From: Patagioenas fasciata
Taxonomy: Eukaryota; Chordata; Aves; Columbiformes; Columbidae
NCBI RefSeq assembly: GCF_037038585.1
Contig: NC_092521.1
Span: 106,532,398 to 106,596,397, forward strand
Direction: 5' to 3'
Length of the DNA: 64,000 nt
Under the pieces are notes generated by a model. It did not search any database, had not been told where the DNA came from, and saw nothing but the letters and a program-made list of their open reading frames with translations. The position numbers and the translations under genes were made by a program. Below, piece after piece: positions 30,961-44,982 of this stretch; the first letter of the stretch is position 1, and every line of letters starts with the position of its first letter.

Positions 30961-33900
30961 ATCTCCTTAGCAGTGTACTAACAAAGCAGTTTCTCTTCTA
31001 GTCTGTCTATGCCACCTTCTCTGTAAGACAGAGGTGTTTATGTTTTGAACAGAAACAAAACCAAGATCACACACCTCAGGCTTTTGGAAAGCAGAAATGA
31101 CAAAAAGTGCTAAGAAAAGTCTCACTGCTTTTGCTTATGTGTTTTACTCTACAACATTATCTGGCATATCTAAATGTGGAATAATTGATCAACTGCTTTT
31201 TCACATAGAGGACCCACATGGTTAAAAAAAAACCAAGCAAACAAACAAAAAAACAAACGCTGCTAGTGAAATACTAGATAATGAAGCAGAGAAACTTGTT
31301 CATTTTAGCCCAAGCTATTGTCTGTCCTAATCCCAAGGCTTGACTTTTCCCTTGTCATGACTAGTCTTCATACAGTCTCAAGGACTTGGAACTCTGCCCA
31401 TATTCCCCTGCCCAAGAGGACATGTAAGATGCAGTAAAACTTGCAGACCTCAAAGGTCAAATTCCAGGGCACAGGAAAGCAAACTGTGGGCCTGTTAAAC
31501 AATGCAATAACCTGGAGGAGATCTTAGTTATCCTTCTGCCCTCTCAGTTCTGATTTCAATCCTCCACAGTGTCAGTTCATATCTTAATCTTGTTGGTTTT
31601 TTTTTTTTTTTTAATGTAATAAAATAGTCTTGGAAGCTTCTCTGACAAGATTTTAGTTATAATATTTAATTCTAAATTGCTTTGCTTTGCCAGCAATTGT
31701 CTATGATCTTTCGAAATTTATTTTCTGTTTAGAATGGCTTAAACAACTCTTTTTGACAAGCTGGATTTATTTCTTCATCTTTGCAGAGATCTCTGTCAGG
31801 CACCTGTGTGTATTGAGATGTGTTCTAACGTGTCTTACAGACAAATTAATTTGTCAGCCAGAAGCCTTCAGTGACTACATGGACATAGGAGCTTCCCTCA
31901 GCCAGCTGGCATGAGAAAACATTCCAGAAGAGCTTCTTGTCTCCAAATGCCCAGTGCTCCCACCCCCAACTCATCAAACAAATAGCTTTTGCAGCATGCC
32001 TGGAAGTACATCAAATTGAGGTTATTTTGAACTAAGGGAAGGGAATGCATTCCAAACTCCTAGGGCCTTGATAGAGAATATGTAGCTGCCAGTGCCCTTT
32101 CTCTTCATAAGAGAGGGATCCAGACCAAACTCTGCCACTGGCCACAGTTGTTTTGTTTGGCATTCACTATTCAGACAGTGGTATTCAGGCTGAATGAACT
32201 GGTCCGTTTTTGCTTTTCTACAATAAAGGTTAGGTTTTGGCTGCAGCTGTAGAGCCAGTTTTAGAGGAAACTGGGATGCATCCCACTGATGGTAGGAGTT
32301 ACAAATTAGCTCAAGAAATTCTGAACTGGAGTGGGTGTTGGTGTTTATTTTTGTTTTCTTATTGTCTAGTAAAATGAAGGAAATCTGCCTGCATTCAATA
32401 ATTCCATGCTTTGACTGGACTGAGAAGGCTGCCTCTAGACCTGTGTTCACTTAATCATACAGACTGTAACCTTGGTGAAAATATGGCTCCCTCAATTAAC
32501 AGCGAACTTCCAACTGATTTTGAAAAGCTAACCTGAGAGTTTGACCAAAAGTCAAATTTAGTCTGGCAGGGAATGTAGGAGGCCTACTACTTTAGTAATT
32601 TTGCCTACCTGGTGGTAATATTGTGGCTGAATCTGACCAATACATTGCACCCCAAGGCTAGGCTTACATTTCAGGAAACACTGCACAACTACTCAATACA
32701 TTGTGCATAGCCCTCTCTTCTGTATGAACACATCCAATGCATGGTTCCCCTTGATCTACGTTTTCTATGGCTATTTGTTACAGTTATTCTTCCTAACCTT
32801 AAGTGATTTTTTTAATCACTGGAATACTATTTTTAGTTCTGTATATGTATCGTCACTTCAGAAGCAGAATGTTGTTCTTGTACTTTAAATGGGTCTTCTT
32901 GAAGAGAAAGTCTAGGGGAAAAGGTAAATATCTTCGTACAAATGATGGCCCTCTCATCCTTCCTCAGTGCCTGTACTGAAGCATTTCTGTGCTGTGCATT
33001 ATGGGACCAGTTTGTTCAGATGGGTGCGTTGAATTGTAGGATGACAGATTCCTTTGGTGATTACAGATGCCATCTATCTTTTCTAGCTCACATTTTCATC
33101 TTTCCTTTGGAGGACAATCAGATTCTAATTAATAAGGACTAGAAAAAGCAGTGCTTCAAAAAACACAGGGTGTATGCTCAGGTGTTCCTTTCATTCAGAA
33201 CATTGATGATCTAGGTTTCAAGTACAGTTCAGCAGTTCCTGCTCTTTTTGCCACTTCTAGCTCTGTAACCACTTTACTCTTAACATTTCTGCCAGTGGAG
33301 TGGTACTGCAAGCTCTAAGGCTCTCTGTAACATATGTAGTAGGATCTTGACAGTGCAAAGCTTTCAGAGAAATGACACTACTACACAATAACTACAACAC
33401 CTTATATGAGAAACTAAGAAGTCAGATTTTCCAAAAGAACGGTGTACTTTCAGAGTTTGTACCCTGATGCCGCAATTCCAAAATTTGCCTTATTTTTACT
33501 TCACTTTTGGTTAGACTCTGCTCTTATTAGCCTGCACAAAATCTCATCCTTCCCAGGGTAAACTCTTGAAGCATCTACCTGATTCTGCCTACAGTATATG
33601 CAAAAGATTGTGAATTAAGCAACCATATAGATTTACCAAATGGTAACTATAGCTCCTGGTGACCTTATCTCATTGTAAACACATTGAAGCTTGGCTTGCT
33701 TTCATTGAGGGGAAAGTTGCTGTGCAGTCTCCTTCAGGTAGAACAATCACACGGACAGTCACAGTGCAATAAATATTCTTCTGAGATATTCATACAGCAC
33801 ATTTTTAAGATAGTCATACTCTTGGAGATCTACTGCAGAAAGCCCCTAAGGCATGAAAAAGTACCACTCTGTCTAGTAAATGCATGCGTTTAATAGAGGG

Positions 33901-36483
33901 CTTTAGAGAGCTTGCTGCCTCTTGGATGTCAACACCACCATAGCCAGAATAACTGCAACAATGCTACAGGGAGGCTTAGGTGTCTGGGAAGGGTGAAAGG
34001 TACAAAGGTGAGGCTCAGGCTGGGAGTGAAGGAGCCACATGTGGGGTTAGGAGAGGAAGAATGAGGAATCTAGTTTGTTCTAATAGTATTTTTTCAGTGA
34101 TTATTGATATGTGGATGTTGCAGATATGAAGTTGCAAGCTTTTGAGATCAGATTCCAGTTGTACTGAATTCTCCTTTTATTGTTTGACTTCAGCTTTAGG
34201 CAGTAATAGGGAAATTTGGATCTGCAGAATGAAACTCCATCACACAGAGTCCTAAGATTAGCCCTCTCACTGCACAAAGTGAGAAGGAACTTTTAGCTCT
34301 TTTACTCCTACATATCAATCTCTTCTAGCACTATGCATTCAGGTGCATAAGATGAAGACTGCCTCATATTTTAAATTGAATTTCAACAACTTTTCAAGAT
34401 TTAATAGTAGCAAGGCTGTAGTGTCTGCTCTTGCACCAGTTACATAGTCATTACAGGACATTTCTGCAGAGACAAAAGTTTTATGTAACAAATCCAAGAG
34501 CAATAATTGAATTACACTTACGGTCGCCAGTAAAAGTGTCTATTTTTGAACATCTTTCCACACTCAGTCCCTTTGTTCCTGCAGCCTCATGTTCTATATT
34601 TCTGCTTTTCTTGGAAGGTGTTTCTCATTCCAGACTGTTCCTCACGGTGTTTTTATAGTTTAGCTTCTTGTTTCTGCCACTGTGATTCTCTGAATCGTAT
34701 GTGGTTTTTTTAATTAATATATCGTCATGCTTAAACTAGATAAATAGATGTATTTTTTCCCCACTGATGTGATGATCTTAAGCTCAGAATATGGATCTAT
34801 TTTTGGTTGCTTCATTTTGGGCTGTGTCTCCCACTTGGGCACTTTCCACTGGGGCTACATAAGGCTGTCACTGGAGATGCTCAGTATACTGCATTTGAAA
34901 GTGCTTTGCATTTTCTGTATCACATGTCTGTTAAGTATCTGTCTTATGTGTGGCTTTCAACTGCTATGCATCTGTTTTTGTTGCCTGAGCAGGGACTGGC
35001 ACTTGGGAAGCCATCTACCCCAGGTGAGTTGATGCCTATGGGACCCTACAGTAGAGCTTACATTATAGCACAAGTGCTAGGAGATTGCATGCTCACAAAG
35101 CTCCACACCACCTTAGCTGGCCTTTACTGTCTCTGCTGGGGTACTCAAGGCTCCTACCTGTGCTGATGTTTCCTGAGTCATCTGCTTTAGGGATGCAAAG
35201 ATGGCAGAAATTAAATTCACAGACTGTGCACGGTATTACCAAGAAAAGGAGATACCTCCTGTACTTCCTCATCCATGCTGGCAGCTCAGCTCTATTCCAC
35301 ATCCCTCTGATGTTATTCATAATTTCCCCTCTCTATCTCTTTCCAAAATTACCTGCATCATCCTTTTTCCTCTTCTTTTTTTTCCTTTCCCAGAAGTTTT
35401 ATATTATACACCAGATTTCTGTGTGTAATTTTAAACAAGAGGGTTTACTACCAGTCTGTAATCTCAGTTCTGTACTGCTAGGGCAAAATTCATGCTCTCC
35501 AGTTAAGACACCATTGATGTTAATATTTCTCATGCATTTAACACCAATAAATCATGGTTATATGTTGATGTCCCTTAAAAACTCCCATAAATTCTTCTCT
35601 AACTGATCCATATTTTCCAGCCATACTGCAATGTTTACAAACTTTGTTCTCAGTCACATGAGTTATAAATTTTTCTGTGATTTGTACTATTTTTCACTCT
35701 TTGTGATTAGGGTGTTATTGAATCCAGCGCAACAAAAGCAAAATGTAAATTAAGTTGGGTAATTTTCATTAAATTCCTTTTTTTCCAGATGGATACTGGG
35801 AAGTTTTGGAAGATCTTCATCCAGAACATAGGAACAAAGTCTACAGAATGTAATAGTGATAGGACCATCAGAGTTTCATAAACCTAAGGATAAAGACTGT
35901 GTCTTTTGTGCTGGGATTTTTTGAACCAGCCTATTGAATTTGAGAGCAGGGATCATTTTTTTATTACATTCTACACAACACATACTAAATAAAAATAAAC
36001 AAAATGTTATAACTTTATGTTAAATTCTGAAGTTTTTACAGAAAGGAAAATGAGGAACCAGTTATCACAAGATTTATAATAAAAACAAAGTGAAAGAAAT
36101 GAAGTTAAAGTCTTAAGAAATATTTCTGTAGAAGGCAGAATATTTTTATCTTGATTTAATGTCTAAGTAACACATTTTTTTCTTACGGAATGAAACACCA
36201 TTTATTATTTATTGTTTGGTGTCTGCTTGATTAAACATAATGCTGACACAATTTCTTTTCAATGTGACTGGTAGAAAATGTCTGCAACATAGCAGAAATC
36301 AACTTCTGTCATCCATCTTATTCCATACCTGGCCTTTGAATAGTTTTCTTCTTTGTATCACTCACTATGTTGGATTTTTTAAAATCTTCTTAGACTGTAC
36401 ATTGCAAAAAGCAAGGTCTGCTTTTCAGTTTGTGGATAGACACTAATTCAATGGTTGCCTGGAAAATTTAATATGTTATTGCA
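30961..36483. other. No gene
   Basis: AT-rich unique DNA. It holds an A/C low-complexity patch near 31216-31258 and a 16-nt T run at 31597-31612. Longer open frames at 32022-32450 (142 codons, minus) and 35085-35606 (173 codons, plus) show no domain, signal or splice context I can support. Confidence 0.5.
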
Positions 36484-37795
36484 ATATTAATGTCACCCCC
36501 ACTAAGAAGGGTTTAGAGGAGGATCCAGGAAATTATGGACCCATCAGTCTTACTTCAGTGCCTGGGAAAGTTATGGAATGAATCCTCCTGAGAACTACCA
36601 CAAGCCAGTTGAAGCATGTGATTTGCAACAGCCAGCATGAATTCACCAGGGGCAATCTGTTCTTGGCAAACCTGGTCACCTTCTACAACAAAGTAACCTG
36701 CTCAGTTGACATGGGGTGAGCAGTGGATGTTGTCTACCCATATTTCTCCAAGACTTTTGATACGGTTTCCCACAGCCTCCTCATGGGGAAACCGACATGT
36801 TACAGTCTTGGCAAATGATCTCTGTGGTGGGTGGGGCTGACAGGCTGTACCAGAGGGTGGTGGTAAATGGCTCCTTTTCAATCTGGCAATCTGTCATGAG
36901 TGGGGTTCTGCAGGATAGATATTGGGCCCAACACTGTTCAACATCTTCATAAGCGATCTGGATGATGGGATTGAGTGTACCCTGATGAGGTTTGCCAATG
37001 ACACCAAATGGAGTGGGGAAGTGGACACACTGGAAGGGAGCCCCAGCCTGCAGATAGACCTGGATAGGCTGGAAGAATGAGCTAACAAGAACTCTATGAA
37101 GTTCAACAAGGACAAGTGTAATGTCTTGCACCTGGGAAAACATAATCCTGGAGTGCTGCACAGACTGGGACCAACTGGGCTGGGAAGCAGCTCTGTGAAA
37201 ATGGATCTGGAGGTCCTGGTGAACAACAAGTTCAATATGAGTGAACAGTGTGCTGCTGCAACAAAGCTGGCGAACAGAGTGCTGGGCTGCACCGAGAAGG
37301 GCCTCACCAGAGAGACAAAGAAGTAATTATCCCGCTCTACTCAGTGCTTGTTAAGCCAAACCCGGGATACTGCGTTCGGCTTTGGTTCTCGCTACACAGA
37401 AAAGATATGGTCCAGAGAAGGGCCACGCAGATGATCACAGGACTGGGAAGCTGCCATATGAGTAAAGGCTGAGAGTACTGGGTTTGTTTAGCCTTGAGAA
37501 AAGAAGGCTTAAGGCAGGATTCATTACCATGTTCCAGTATTTAAAGGGTGGCTACAAAGGAGATGGAGACTCCCTTTTTTACAGGGAATCACATGGAAAA
37601 GAGGAGGGGTAATGGGTACAAGTTACTCCTGGTGAGATTCAGATTTGACATAAGAGGGAAAATTTTCATTATGAAAACAATCAGCCATTGGAATAATGTC
37701 ACCAGGGAAGCAGTGGATTCCCCAACACCAGCTGGACAGGGTGCTGGGCCATCTTGTCTAGACTGTGTTTGTGCCAAGAAAGGTTGGATCGGATG
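36484..37795 (+). pseudogene. CR1 ORF2 remnant: reverse transcriptase
   Basis: Stops and frame changes run throughout. Recognisable blocks are EDPGNYGPISLTSVPGK, VVYPYFSKTFDTVSHSLL, and, after a frame change, the region corresponding to the FADD box, now FANDTK-like near 36990. The C-terminal block KFNKDKCNVLHLGKHNPG is at 37096-37200 and the end block is near 37620-37740. The catalytic pair is lost. Confidence 0.82.
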
Positions 37796-37840
37796 ATCCT
37801 TGAGGTCCCTTCCAACCTGGTATTCTATGATTCTGTGATC
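36484..37840 (+). mobile_element. 5'-truncated CR1 LINE
   Basis: About 1.36 kb beginning in the ORF2 fingers block (equivalent of NVTPVFKKG...DPGNY) and running through the palm, C-terminal block and 3' UTR to the tail ATTCTATGATTCTGTGATC. More degraded than the CR1 at 43400-47850. Confidence 0.9.
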
Positions 37841-39011
37841 CCTTATTAACAGTTATTAGCTTTGCCAAATGATAAATTATCAGTGGCATCTCACTGTCAG
37901 AAAAAATAAGAGCATTTTTGCTAATGCCAGTCTTCATTGAGACCTCTACCATCTGGGAAACAGGCTTTGCTCCTCCTCAGTGAGTCTGATATTGGTGGTG
38001 GCTCACCGCCTGTCTGAAAATGCAGACAGCATCTTCACAACAAACCAAACCTCACCTTTGTCTGCTCAAGTAATTACTCACATCATGATGAACCATCTCT
38101 TACAGTAAACTAGACTAATTAGAATTACCATGTGTGGCTTAGCAGTTGCATACACTAATTGTACCTAAAGCCATCTCTCACGTGCACCTGATCCTAATGA
38201 TACTATAGCTGAATGCAGGCAGAAAAGGGAGTTTGTAAAGATGAATATACAGTTTCTCATAGAAGCAAATTTTATTTATTTGGATTAAACTTTCTGAAAG
38301 AGAACTGTGAAGATGTTTCCAGTAAAGAAACAAGGAACTCTGCCAAATACAAGGGTTGAAGCGTGACTGAAAAGTAAAAGTCTACAGCAAACAACAGAAA
38401 TCAGAATATGTAGGGAAGAGTGCAGAGAAAAGAGCAAGGAACAAGATGAAGGCTAAGGGGAAAGAGTGCGTTTGTTAGATGAAGAATTATGTTTGAGCCA
38501 TTTTGACAACAACACTTTGTAGAAGGTAAGTGGTATTTAACCAAATCAGAAATAAGAAAGGATTTAAGGGTGACATACAATAGAGAAAAAAGTCAATTGT
38601 GGACAAGTAACAACTGAACAGAAAACTGGCTCTGAAATACATTGAAATGTGTGCTGTTGCTGGGGTCTTTGTGAGCAGTGTCATACCATCTCTAACACTG
38701 GCAAGAAACTTTACTGCTCAGCCAGAGCTGGCACTGAACCCCTCTGTTTGCAAATACAGCTTGACAGTATTGGCGGGACCACAATTAGCACTTCTGGTAT
38801 CCCCCTGCCTGTGAAAGTACCATATGCCCAGCCCCTTAACTATTTTACTTACTGGATAGTCAGGTTGTGTAATTATTCTTTGTTTAGAGCAGTGAAGAGC
38901 AGTGAAGAGCTCTTTTGCTATAATTACAGAAGCTACTAATAAGGTAATTGCATTCCAGGTATTCTAGGAAAGATAAGAAATTAATTTTTCTTTGATTAAA
39001 CATGTTTTAAT
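37841..39011. other. No gene
   Basis: Unique AT-rich sequence between a CR1 and low-complexity DNA. A 96-codon open frame at 38649-38939 has no recognised features. Confidence 0.5.
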
Positions 39012-39150
39012 ACCTGTATTTTCTTAAACGTGGTATCACACAAACAAAAACCAAACCAACAAAACAAAACTCAAAAACATCAACAACAAAACAACAACAA
39101 ACAAAACCAAATGAAAACAAACAAAACAAACTAACAACAACAACAAAAAG
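39012..39150. repeat. A/C-rich low-complexity tract
   Basis: CAAA, CAACAA and CAAAAC units on the plus strand for about 140 bp, just before the solo LTR. Confidence 0.8.
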
Positions 39151-39194
39151 GGCAAATTTGTACAAAAGCCTTTTCTCTACATCAAGTGTCAGGC

Positions 39195-39926
39195 TGTCAT
39201 CGTTTACTGCAGGGCAACAATAAACCATGGCAGATGCTCTCTGTTAACCCTCACTGCCCTCCACACTGGGGAAGGCAATAGGAGGAAAAGGGAGAGAGAC
39301 TTACTAATTAGAAAAGTTAAAAATGCTTTACTAATGCTATTAATAAATAGAGAAAATAATACAAAATATACAAAACCAATCTTGAATTTCCTGGGGTAGT
39401 GCAGCATTGCCCACAGCGGAGCTGGCGTTGCTCCAACGGCTGCTGGGCAGGTACCCACAAGTCCTGGGCTGGACTCCACCGTAAACCAGAACTGGATTCA
39501 GGGATGCAGGGTCTGGAAACAGGCCTTAGATCACAGGCACAACAGGTAGGGTCCTCTTCAGATGCCGGCCATGGTTGAAGAGAGCAAGACCCTTGTGATC
39601 TTCCACTTTTATAGGGTGTATGACGTGCATGGGATGGAATACCTCGTTGGTCAATTTTAGTCACCTGTTCTGTCTGCCCCTCCTTGCAAATACACTCCTC
39701 TCACTTATGGGACATGCAAAATTTATCAATAAGCTTGGCTGCCAAAGCAATAAGTCTAAACCTGCACTTCTTCTGCCCACCATTGCTACCATTATCAGCT
39801 CCGGAGGGAACAGTGTCTGTAAAAAAATGCAGCCAAATTCAGAAAAGTGCAGTTACTTAGAGGAACTTTGCTGAAAGGAAAATTCAGTAGAAGAGAACTG
39901 GTCTTGTTTCAAACAAAACCAGGACA
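39195..39926 (-). mobile_element. Solo LTR, ERVL-like (class III)
   Basis: 732 bp. On the minus strand it starts TGTCCTGGTTTTG, the familiar start of many avian ERVL LTRs, and ends CGATGACA. It is flanked by 5-bp duplications CAGGC (39190-39194 and 39927-39931); 5 bp fits ERVL elements. A TATA box CTATAAAA in minus orientation lies at 39607-39614. The first 26 bp on the coding strand can fold back (TTGTTT pairs with AAACAA between CTGGT and ACCAG). There is no internal sequence. Confidence 0.85.
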
Positions 39927-39931
39927 CAGGC

Positions 39932-42900
39932 TCACAGGAAAAATGCTTCAGGGCCCTATCATGCAGAGCAGAAGATTGGCCTGGCTGGCCTCCTGCTGAC
40001 AGACTGAGACTCCATGCATCAGTTTCCTTTTCTTCTGAGGAAGATCTAAAGCATATTGACAAATAATGATGATAAAACACTGCAGGGGATCATTTAGAGT
40101 AAGACACTGGAGCAGGCAATGATTATCCTATTCTGTGAGATAAAACAGTAGCAACTAATAAGTGGCAAGACTAAGAAAATTTGCTAGACTTGGAAAAGGG
40201 CAAGAGGGCACAGTGAGGCACAGGTCCATTAGGAAAAACAAGATTGGGGAACAGAAGAAGACATGGCACTCTCTATTTGTGGTCCTGTCTTCTCAAATAC
40301 AGCAATTTACATGCACATGGGAACAGACTGGGGAAGCCTTCAGCACTGACAGTGAAAAGTACAAGTCTGAAGCCAACCTTATGCCTTATTTATCTTCCAG
40401 AACTGGGGAAGGACTTGAAACACTGACTAGCTACACTAATCAGAACAGTCAAGATTCATTAATCCTTTAATCAACTTTTCTTAATTCTGAAATGATTGTA
40501 TAAAGGTAACCTGATTATTTTGTTTTGTAAAATACTTTGTTTTCATTTTTGGTTCCAGACCTTTGACTGCTTTGCGAATACTCACTTCTTAGTCAATTTT
40601 ATATCTTCCTGTATCAAAATCAAAATAGAGAAATAAATGATCCATTTGCTCATGGCTAGCAAGCTTTGCTAATAGCGGTATATTGACTTTCTTTCATTAC
40701 CTCTGTTTTAAAGCTGTGGTATTTTCTCTAGCCTTGTTGCTGAACAACTACAAGGTCTCACAGTAATAAGGCCAACCAACAGACTTTACAGATATTACCC
40801 TGTATATACCACCATTCTAAATATCAGGGAAATCTGTGCCTTCTTTAGTCGTGTATTCACGTAATGCCCATGTAAGACCCTGTATAGTACCTCTTTCAGT
40901 AGATATTTAAATCACAGGAAGAAACTACAGTTTATATGTCTAATTTTTCCTGAGGTCATACTGAGTTCTGGACAAGGCAGTCCTTCCTTGAAGGGAACTT
41001 GTACAGATCCTTTAGGTAACTGATTCAGTGCTTGCTCTGTGAAGAGTTATTTAAACTGAGATGTCATTGAATTTAAATGAATTGCCTTAACACTGTTGTG
41101 TGCCTGGCTTGCACAATCAACTAAAAGGCTTTTCAAACAACCTCAAAAAGAGGTCTCTGGTAAAATAAAAACAAAACAAACACAGATTTGTAGTCCTGAC
41201 TATCTGGAGCTGTGATGAACCTGTTAGGAAAATAAAAGCAAGTAGATCTTTCAATTTCCTCACAGATATGCATCTGAAATACCTTATTGTGGATTATATG
41301 CCAAGGCAGAAGCATTTTTATCTTGGAAGGCAGCAGGTGCACAAGCGTGTGTGTGCATGTGTAGGGAAGGGGGGGATCCTGCTTCAAAATAGCTGAGAAC
41401 GATAAAGCTACAACAGATCCTGGCACTCTGAAAAGATGTGTTCAGTCTCATGGAAGGATGCTGCTCACATGTTATGCAACAAAGCAAAAATGACATTCAG
41501 CTTATTCAGCTTAGAAATCAGATTTTTTAAAATGCGTTTTCCTTCCTCTAGTGCATTAGGATTTAACTTCTATTATCCTTTTCAGAATTATATTTTCCAT
41601 AAAGTCTTATAATACAAGCTGAATCATCCATCTCTCACTGTATTTGCAGTATCTATAGTATCTCTATGTGTATGTATCCCTTCTTTGTATAATCAAAAGC
41701 TTAAATGAGTCTGAAGATCATGACTAAAGGCCTGCAAGGCTTTAAAGATGCTTGATTATTCAAAGTCACCAAATTATCATCATGCTACTTCACGTTGCCA
41801 GATCTCTTCTGGGTGTATTTTTTGGGGGTTGGAATTAGTTTTGGGGTGTGTTGTTTTTTTTTTTTTTTTTTTTAGCTTCTGCTTGTGTTGCCTGATCTCC
41901 ATAAAAGGAGACTCACGAGAAGCATTTAAATAGCTTTGCTGTGCCTCATGGCTGGGTAACACTTCCAGAACTCCAGACTTCCTGAAATGTAATACTTTCC
42001 AGGTTGCATAAGTGTTTGGTTTGTTTAAGCTCAATATAAAAGAAGCCCTGAAAAGGAAGCAATTGAACACAAAGTTCTCTCTTCCATCCTCACAGGTTTT
42101 CTACATAGCAATTGAGGGAGGATTTTTTAATGTATAAGCATTGAACTTATCTTCTGTATTTCTTTTATGTGATATACTAATAGCTAGCAAAAGCATCCAA
42201 ACAGCAAATTACTAATATCAGAAATGTTATGTGTGATATTGCACAGTATGTGGGGGTGGAAGGGAGCAGTTATATTAGTAATTGCAGCCACAGAGATTTC
42301 TATGGCAAAATTTCCATCTAGAGTGACCCAGTCGGAGACTAACCTGGCTGTGCAACAGTAAGTCCACTCTACAATATCAAGTCCTTGCAATTTTCAACAA
42401 TATTTTCCAGAGCTTGGTTTCTAAGCAAGGAAAATTAGATCAGTGCTTCTTAATGTAATAAAACCTGTATCTTCCTCTTTTATTGGAGCAGGCAGAGGAA
42501 AAACAAATCTTATTCTTTTAATCCATTCTCCTATTACAATGTAAACCATTTTTGCCTTATCCCCCATGTATCTGTCCCATTATCCATCATCAACTGCCCT
42601 TCCCTGTCCTGTCGAAATTCCTTTCACAGTAAATGGAAACGGAAGCATTTTTCAACCCTGAAAACCAGACCTATCCCTTAACTAAACAATCTCTTTATTA
42701 GCTGAGGCTTCTAATTTATGTCTTTGGGCCATTACATATGACCTTTGGGGAGCTCCAATGCATGAACTATACCTCTTTATATTAGCATCCAGCTGAAAAG
42801 CTGACATTCTCCCAATATTTCTGCACACATCTATTGATCAAGTGTTTCCATGCATTGAAGTGTTATTTTTCTATTTCCATCTATACTGATATTCTATAGG

Positions 42901-43399
42901 GTGTTCTTAGGAAATCAACTATTCCATGCCATGTTTGGTCATGCAAACAAGCATGTGTTTTTCTACAAGTTGTAAGAGGTCTCTCACTGTTATATTTCCC
43001 TGTGTATCTTTTGCCATACAAACTAAAGCCTGCAGCAAGGATTTAAATACTTGTCTCTCTTGAGGAGGTACTAAAAATAAAAATATAAATATGCTGGAAT
43101 TTTTGGGTGACAGCATTCCTTTGCACTGTATGTACTCAGAGGTACTATTTCAGTGTTGGGAAATGCACTTCTTCCACTGCTTTTTTCCCTTACCTTTGGA
43201 AATTTTAACACATAACTAAATTTGGAAGGAAAGAGCCCCATAGTGGAGCAATCACACAAAGAATTATTTTTGGAATGAAGAAAAGTATTTCTGTTTTTTT
43301 GACTCCTCTTTCCAATCTAATACCACTTTAATAATCCTGCACTGAAATTAAAACGCTGAATTCCTGAGATCAGATGATCGGAGCCAGGTCGGTGGGTCC
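39932..43399. other. No gene
   Basis: Unique DNA. A 20-nt T run is at 41854-41873. Open frames of up to about 100 codons (for example 40162-40470) lack recognisable domains. Confidence 0.5.
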
Positions 43400-43776
43400 C
43401 AATTAAGTGAAATCTTCGAGGTACAGAGAAGTCTTTTCTCGATTTTTTTTCTCTCTGATTCGGGCACTTCTGTTCTCATGCTCAAGACCCAGAAGCCCCA
43501 GGAAGCCCTTGCGAGAGCAGCTGACGTGGCGTGGGTGTTACCACAGTGAGGGCGATCACGCCCCGGCCCCTCACCTTGAAAAAGCCTCCGGGAATGCTGC
43601 AGCGTCACTGCCCACCAGGCGCTGGAAGGGGCAACCTGTTTTTGACATGGGTGAGTAGCACCCACACTGTGCTGCAGCAGCGGGTGTAGTAACTCGTGCA
43701 CTAGGGTGCAGAGATTGTCACTTTTTGCTGGTTAGACCCACTCACCTATTGCCACTGTCTCATACCGCTGTCGACC

Positions 43777-44880
43777 ATGGTCTCGTCCAGACACAGAGCT
43801 TGTCTCAAGAAGACTGCAGCAACTCAGACTGACTGCCTGCCCCGAACCGTGTCTGTCCAGGTCTCTGGCTGCAGGGAGTGCCAGAGGCTGCTGCTGCTGG
43901 GGGATGGAGGCAGGCATCCCACCTGTGTGAGGTGTGAGCAGGTGCAAGATCTGCTCAGCATGGTTGTGAAACTTAAGGAGGAGGTTGAGACACTGAGGTC
44001 CATCAGGGAGTGTGAAAAGGAGATTGACTGGTGGAGTAACTCCCTGGCGTGCCACTCAGAAAGGCTCCAAGGGGATACCCCCAAAAAGGTGACGGACCCC
44101 CTGCCCTGTCAGGCACAGGGGAAAGACCTGAGACAGCCTCTGTCCTGTTGCTGTCAGGCAGAGTTAGGGGACCAAAAAGATGACGAGTGTTGGAAGTGAG
44201 TTCCAGTTTGGTGCCACGGGCAACCCCCCTCCCTACCTGCTTTGCTTTCCCAGGTGCACCTCTGTAATAGGTTTGAGGCCCTGGATCTTGAAGAAGAGGT
44301 AGATGAGGATGTGGTGCAAGGCCCATCTACAAGGTCACATAGAAAGAGGCAGTTGACTCCACACCTCAAGACTGCCTCAGATAAGAAAGAAAGAAGGGTA
44401 ATTGTAGTAGGCAATTCCCTTCTGAGAGGGACAGAGGGTCCAATATGCAGAGTTGACTGTCATTGTAGGGAAGAGTACAGTCTATCTGGAGCCCGGATCA
44501 GGGACATCACCAGGACACTCCCCAACCTGGTGCACCCAACAGACTACGACAGGTGGGGAGGAAGCTGCATCCCATAGTCTGAGGGGAATGAAGAAAGATT
44601 TCAAGGCCTTGGGACGGATGGTAAAAGAGTCTGGAGCTCAAGTGATTTTTCTCTTCCCTCCTTCCAGTTTTGGTTGATGGCATGGGATGGAATAGAAAAA
44701 TTCAGTCCCTAAACAATTGGCTACAAGACTGGTGCTACAGGCAGGGCTTTGGCTTCTTTGATAACAACTGGTTTTACAAGACACCAGTCCAGACAGTGAT
44801 ACACGGGAAAGGTTTATCTCACAGGAGCAAAAGGACGCTGGGATAGGAATTAGCAGAGCTCATTTGGAGAGCTTTAAACT
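43777..44880 (+). pseudogene. CR1 ORF1 (zinc-finger-like and esterase), broken
   Basis: The frame opens at 43777. A cysteine pattern CRECQ...CVRCEQ is followed by a predicted coiled segment (LLSMVVKLKEEVETLRSIR), resembling the nucleic-acid-binding and oligomerisation part of CR1 ORF1. A TGA at 44197-44199 interrupts, and the same frame resumes with NRFEALDLEEE and the esterase block RRVIVVGNSLLRGTEG, where the usual GDSLL has become GNSLL. A frame change with loss of sequence occurs near 44540-44590. KDFKALGRMVKESGAQVIF and LSHRSKRTLG follow in other frames. Confidence 0.85.
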
Positions 44881-44982
44881 AGATCTGAAGGCGGATGGAA
44901 TTGTAGCTGGGCTTGCATCAGTGGGGCAGCACTCTAATATTGATGAAGGCTGGGAGGCCTCCCATCCCCCCACCCCCCTAGG

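Noticed and set aside
32022..32450. 142-codon minus-strand open frame
   Set aside because: No domain, no start or splice context, no homology I can recognise; kept only as a note in the gap entry.
35085..35606. 173-codon plus-strand open frame overlapping several others
   Set aside because: Low-complexity hydrophobic translation of T-rich DNA, with no family features.
43407..43701. Open frames upstream of CR1 ORF1
   Set aside because: No CR1 or host protein features; more likely GC-rich CR1 5' UTR.
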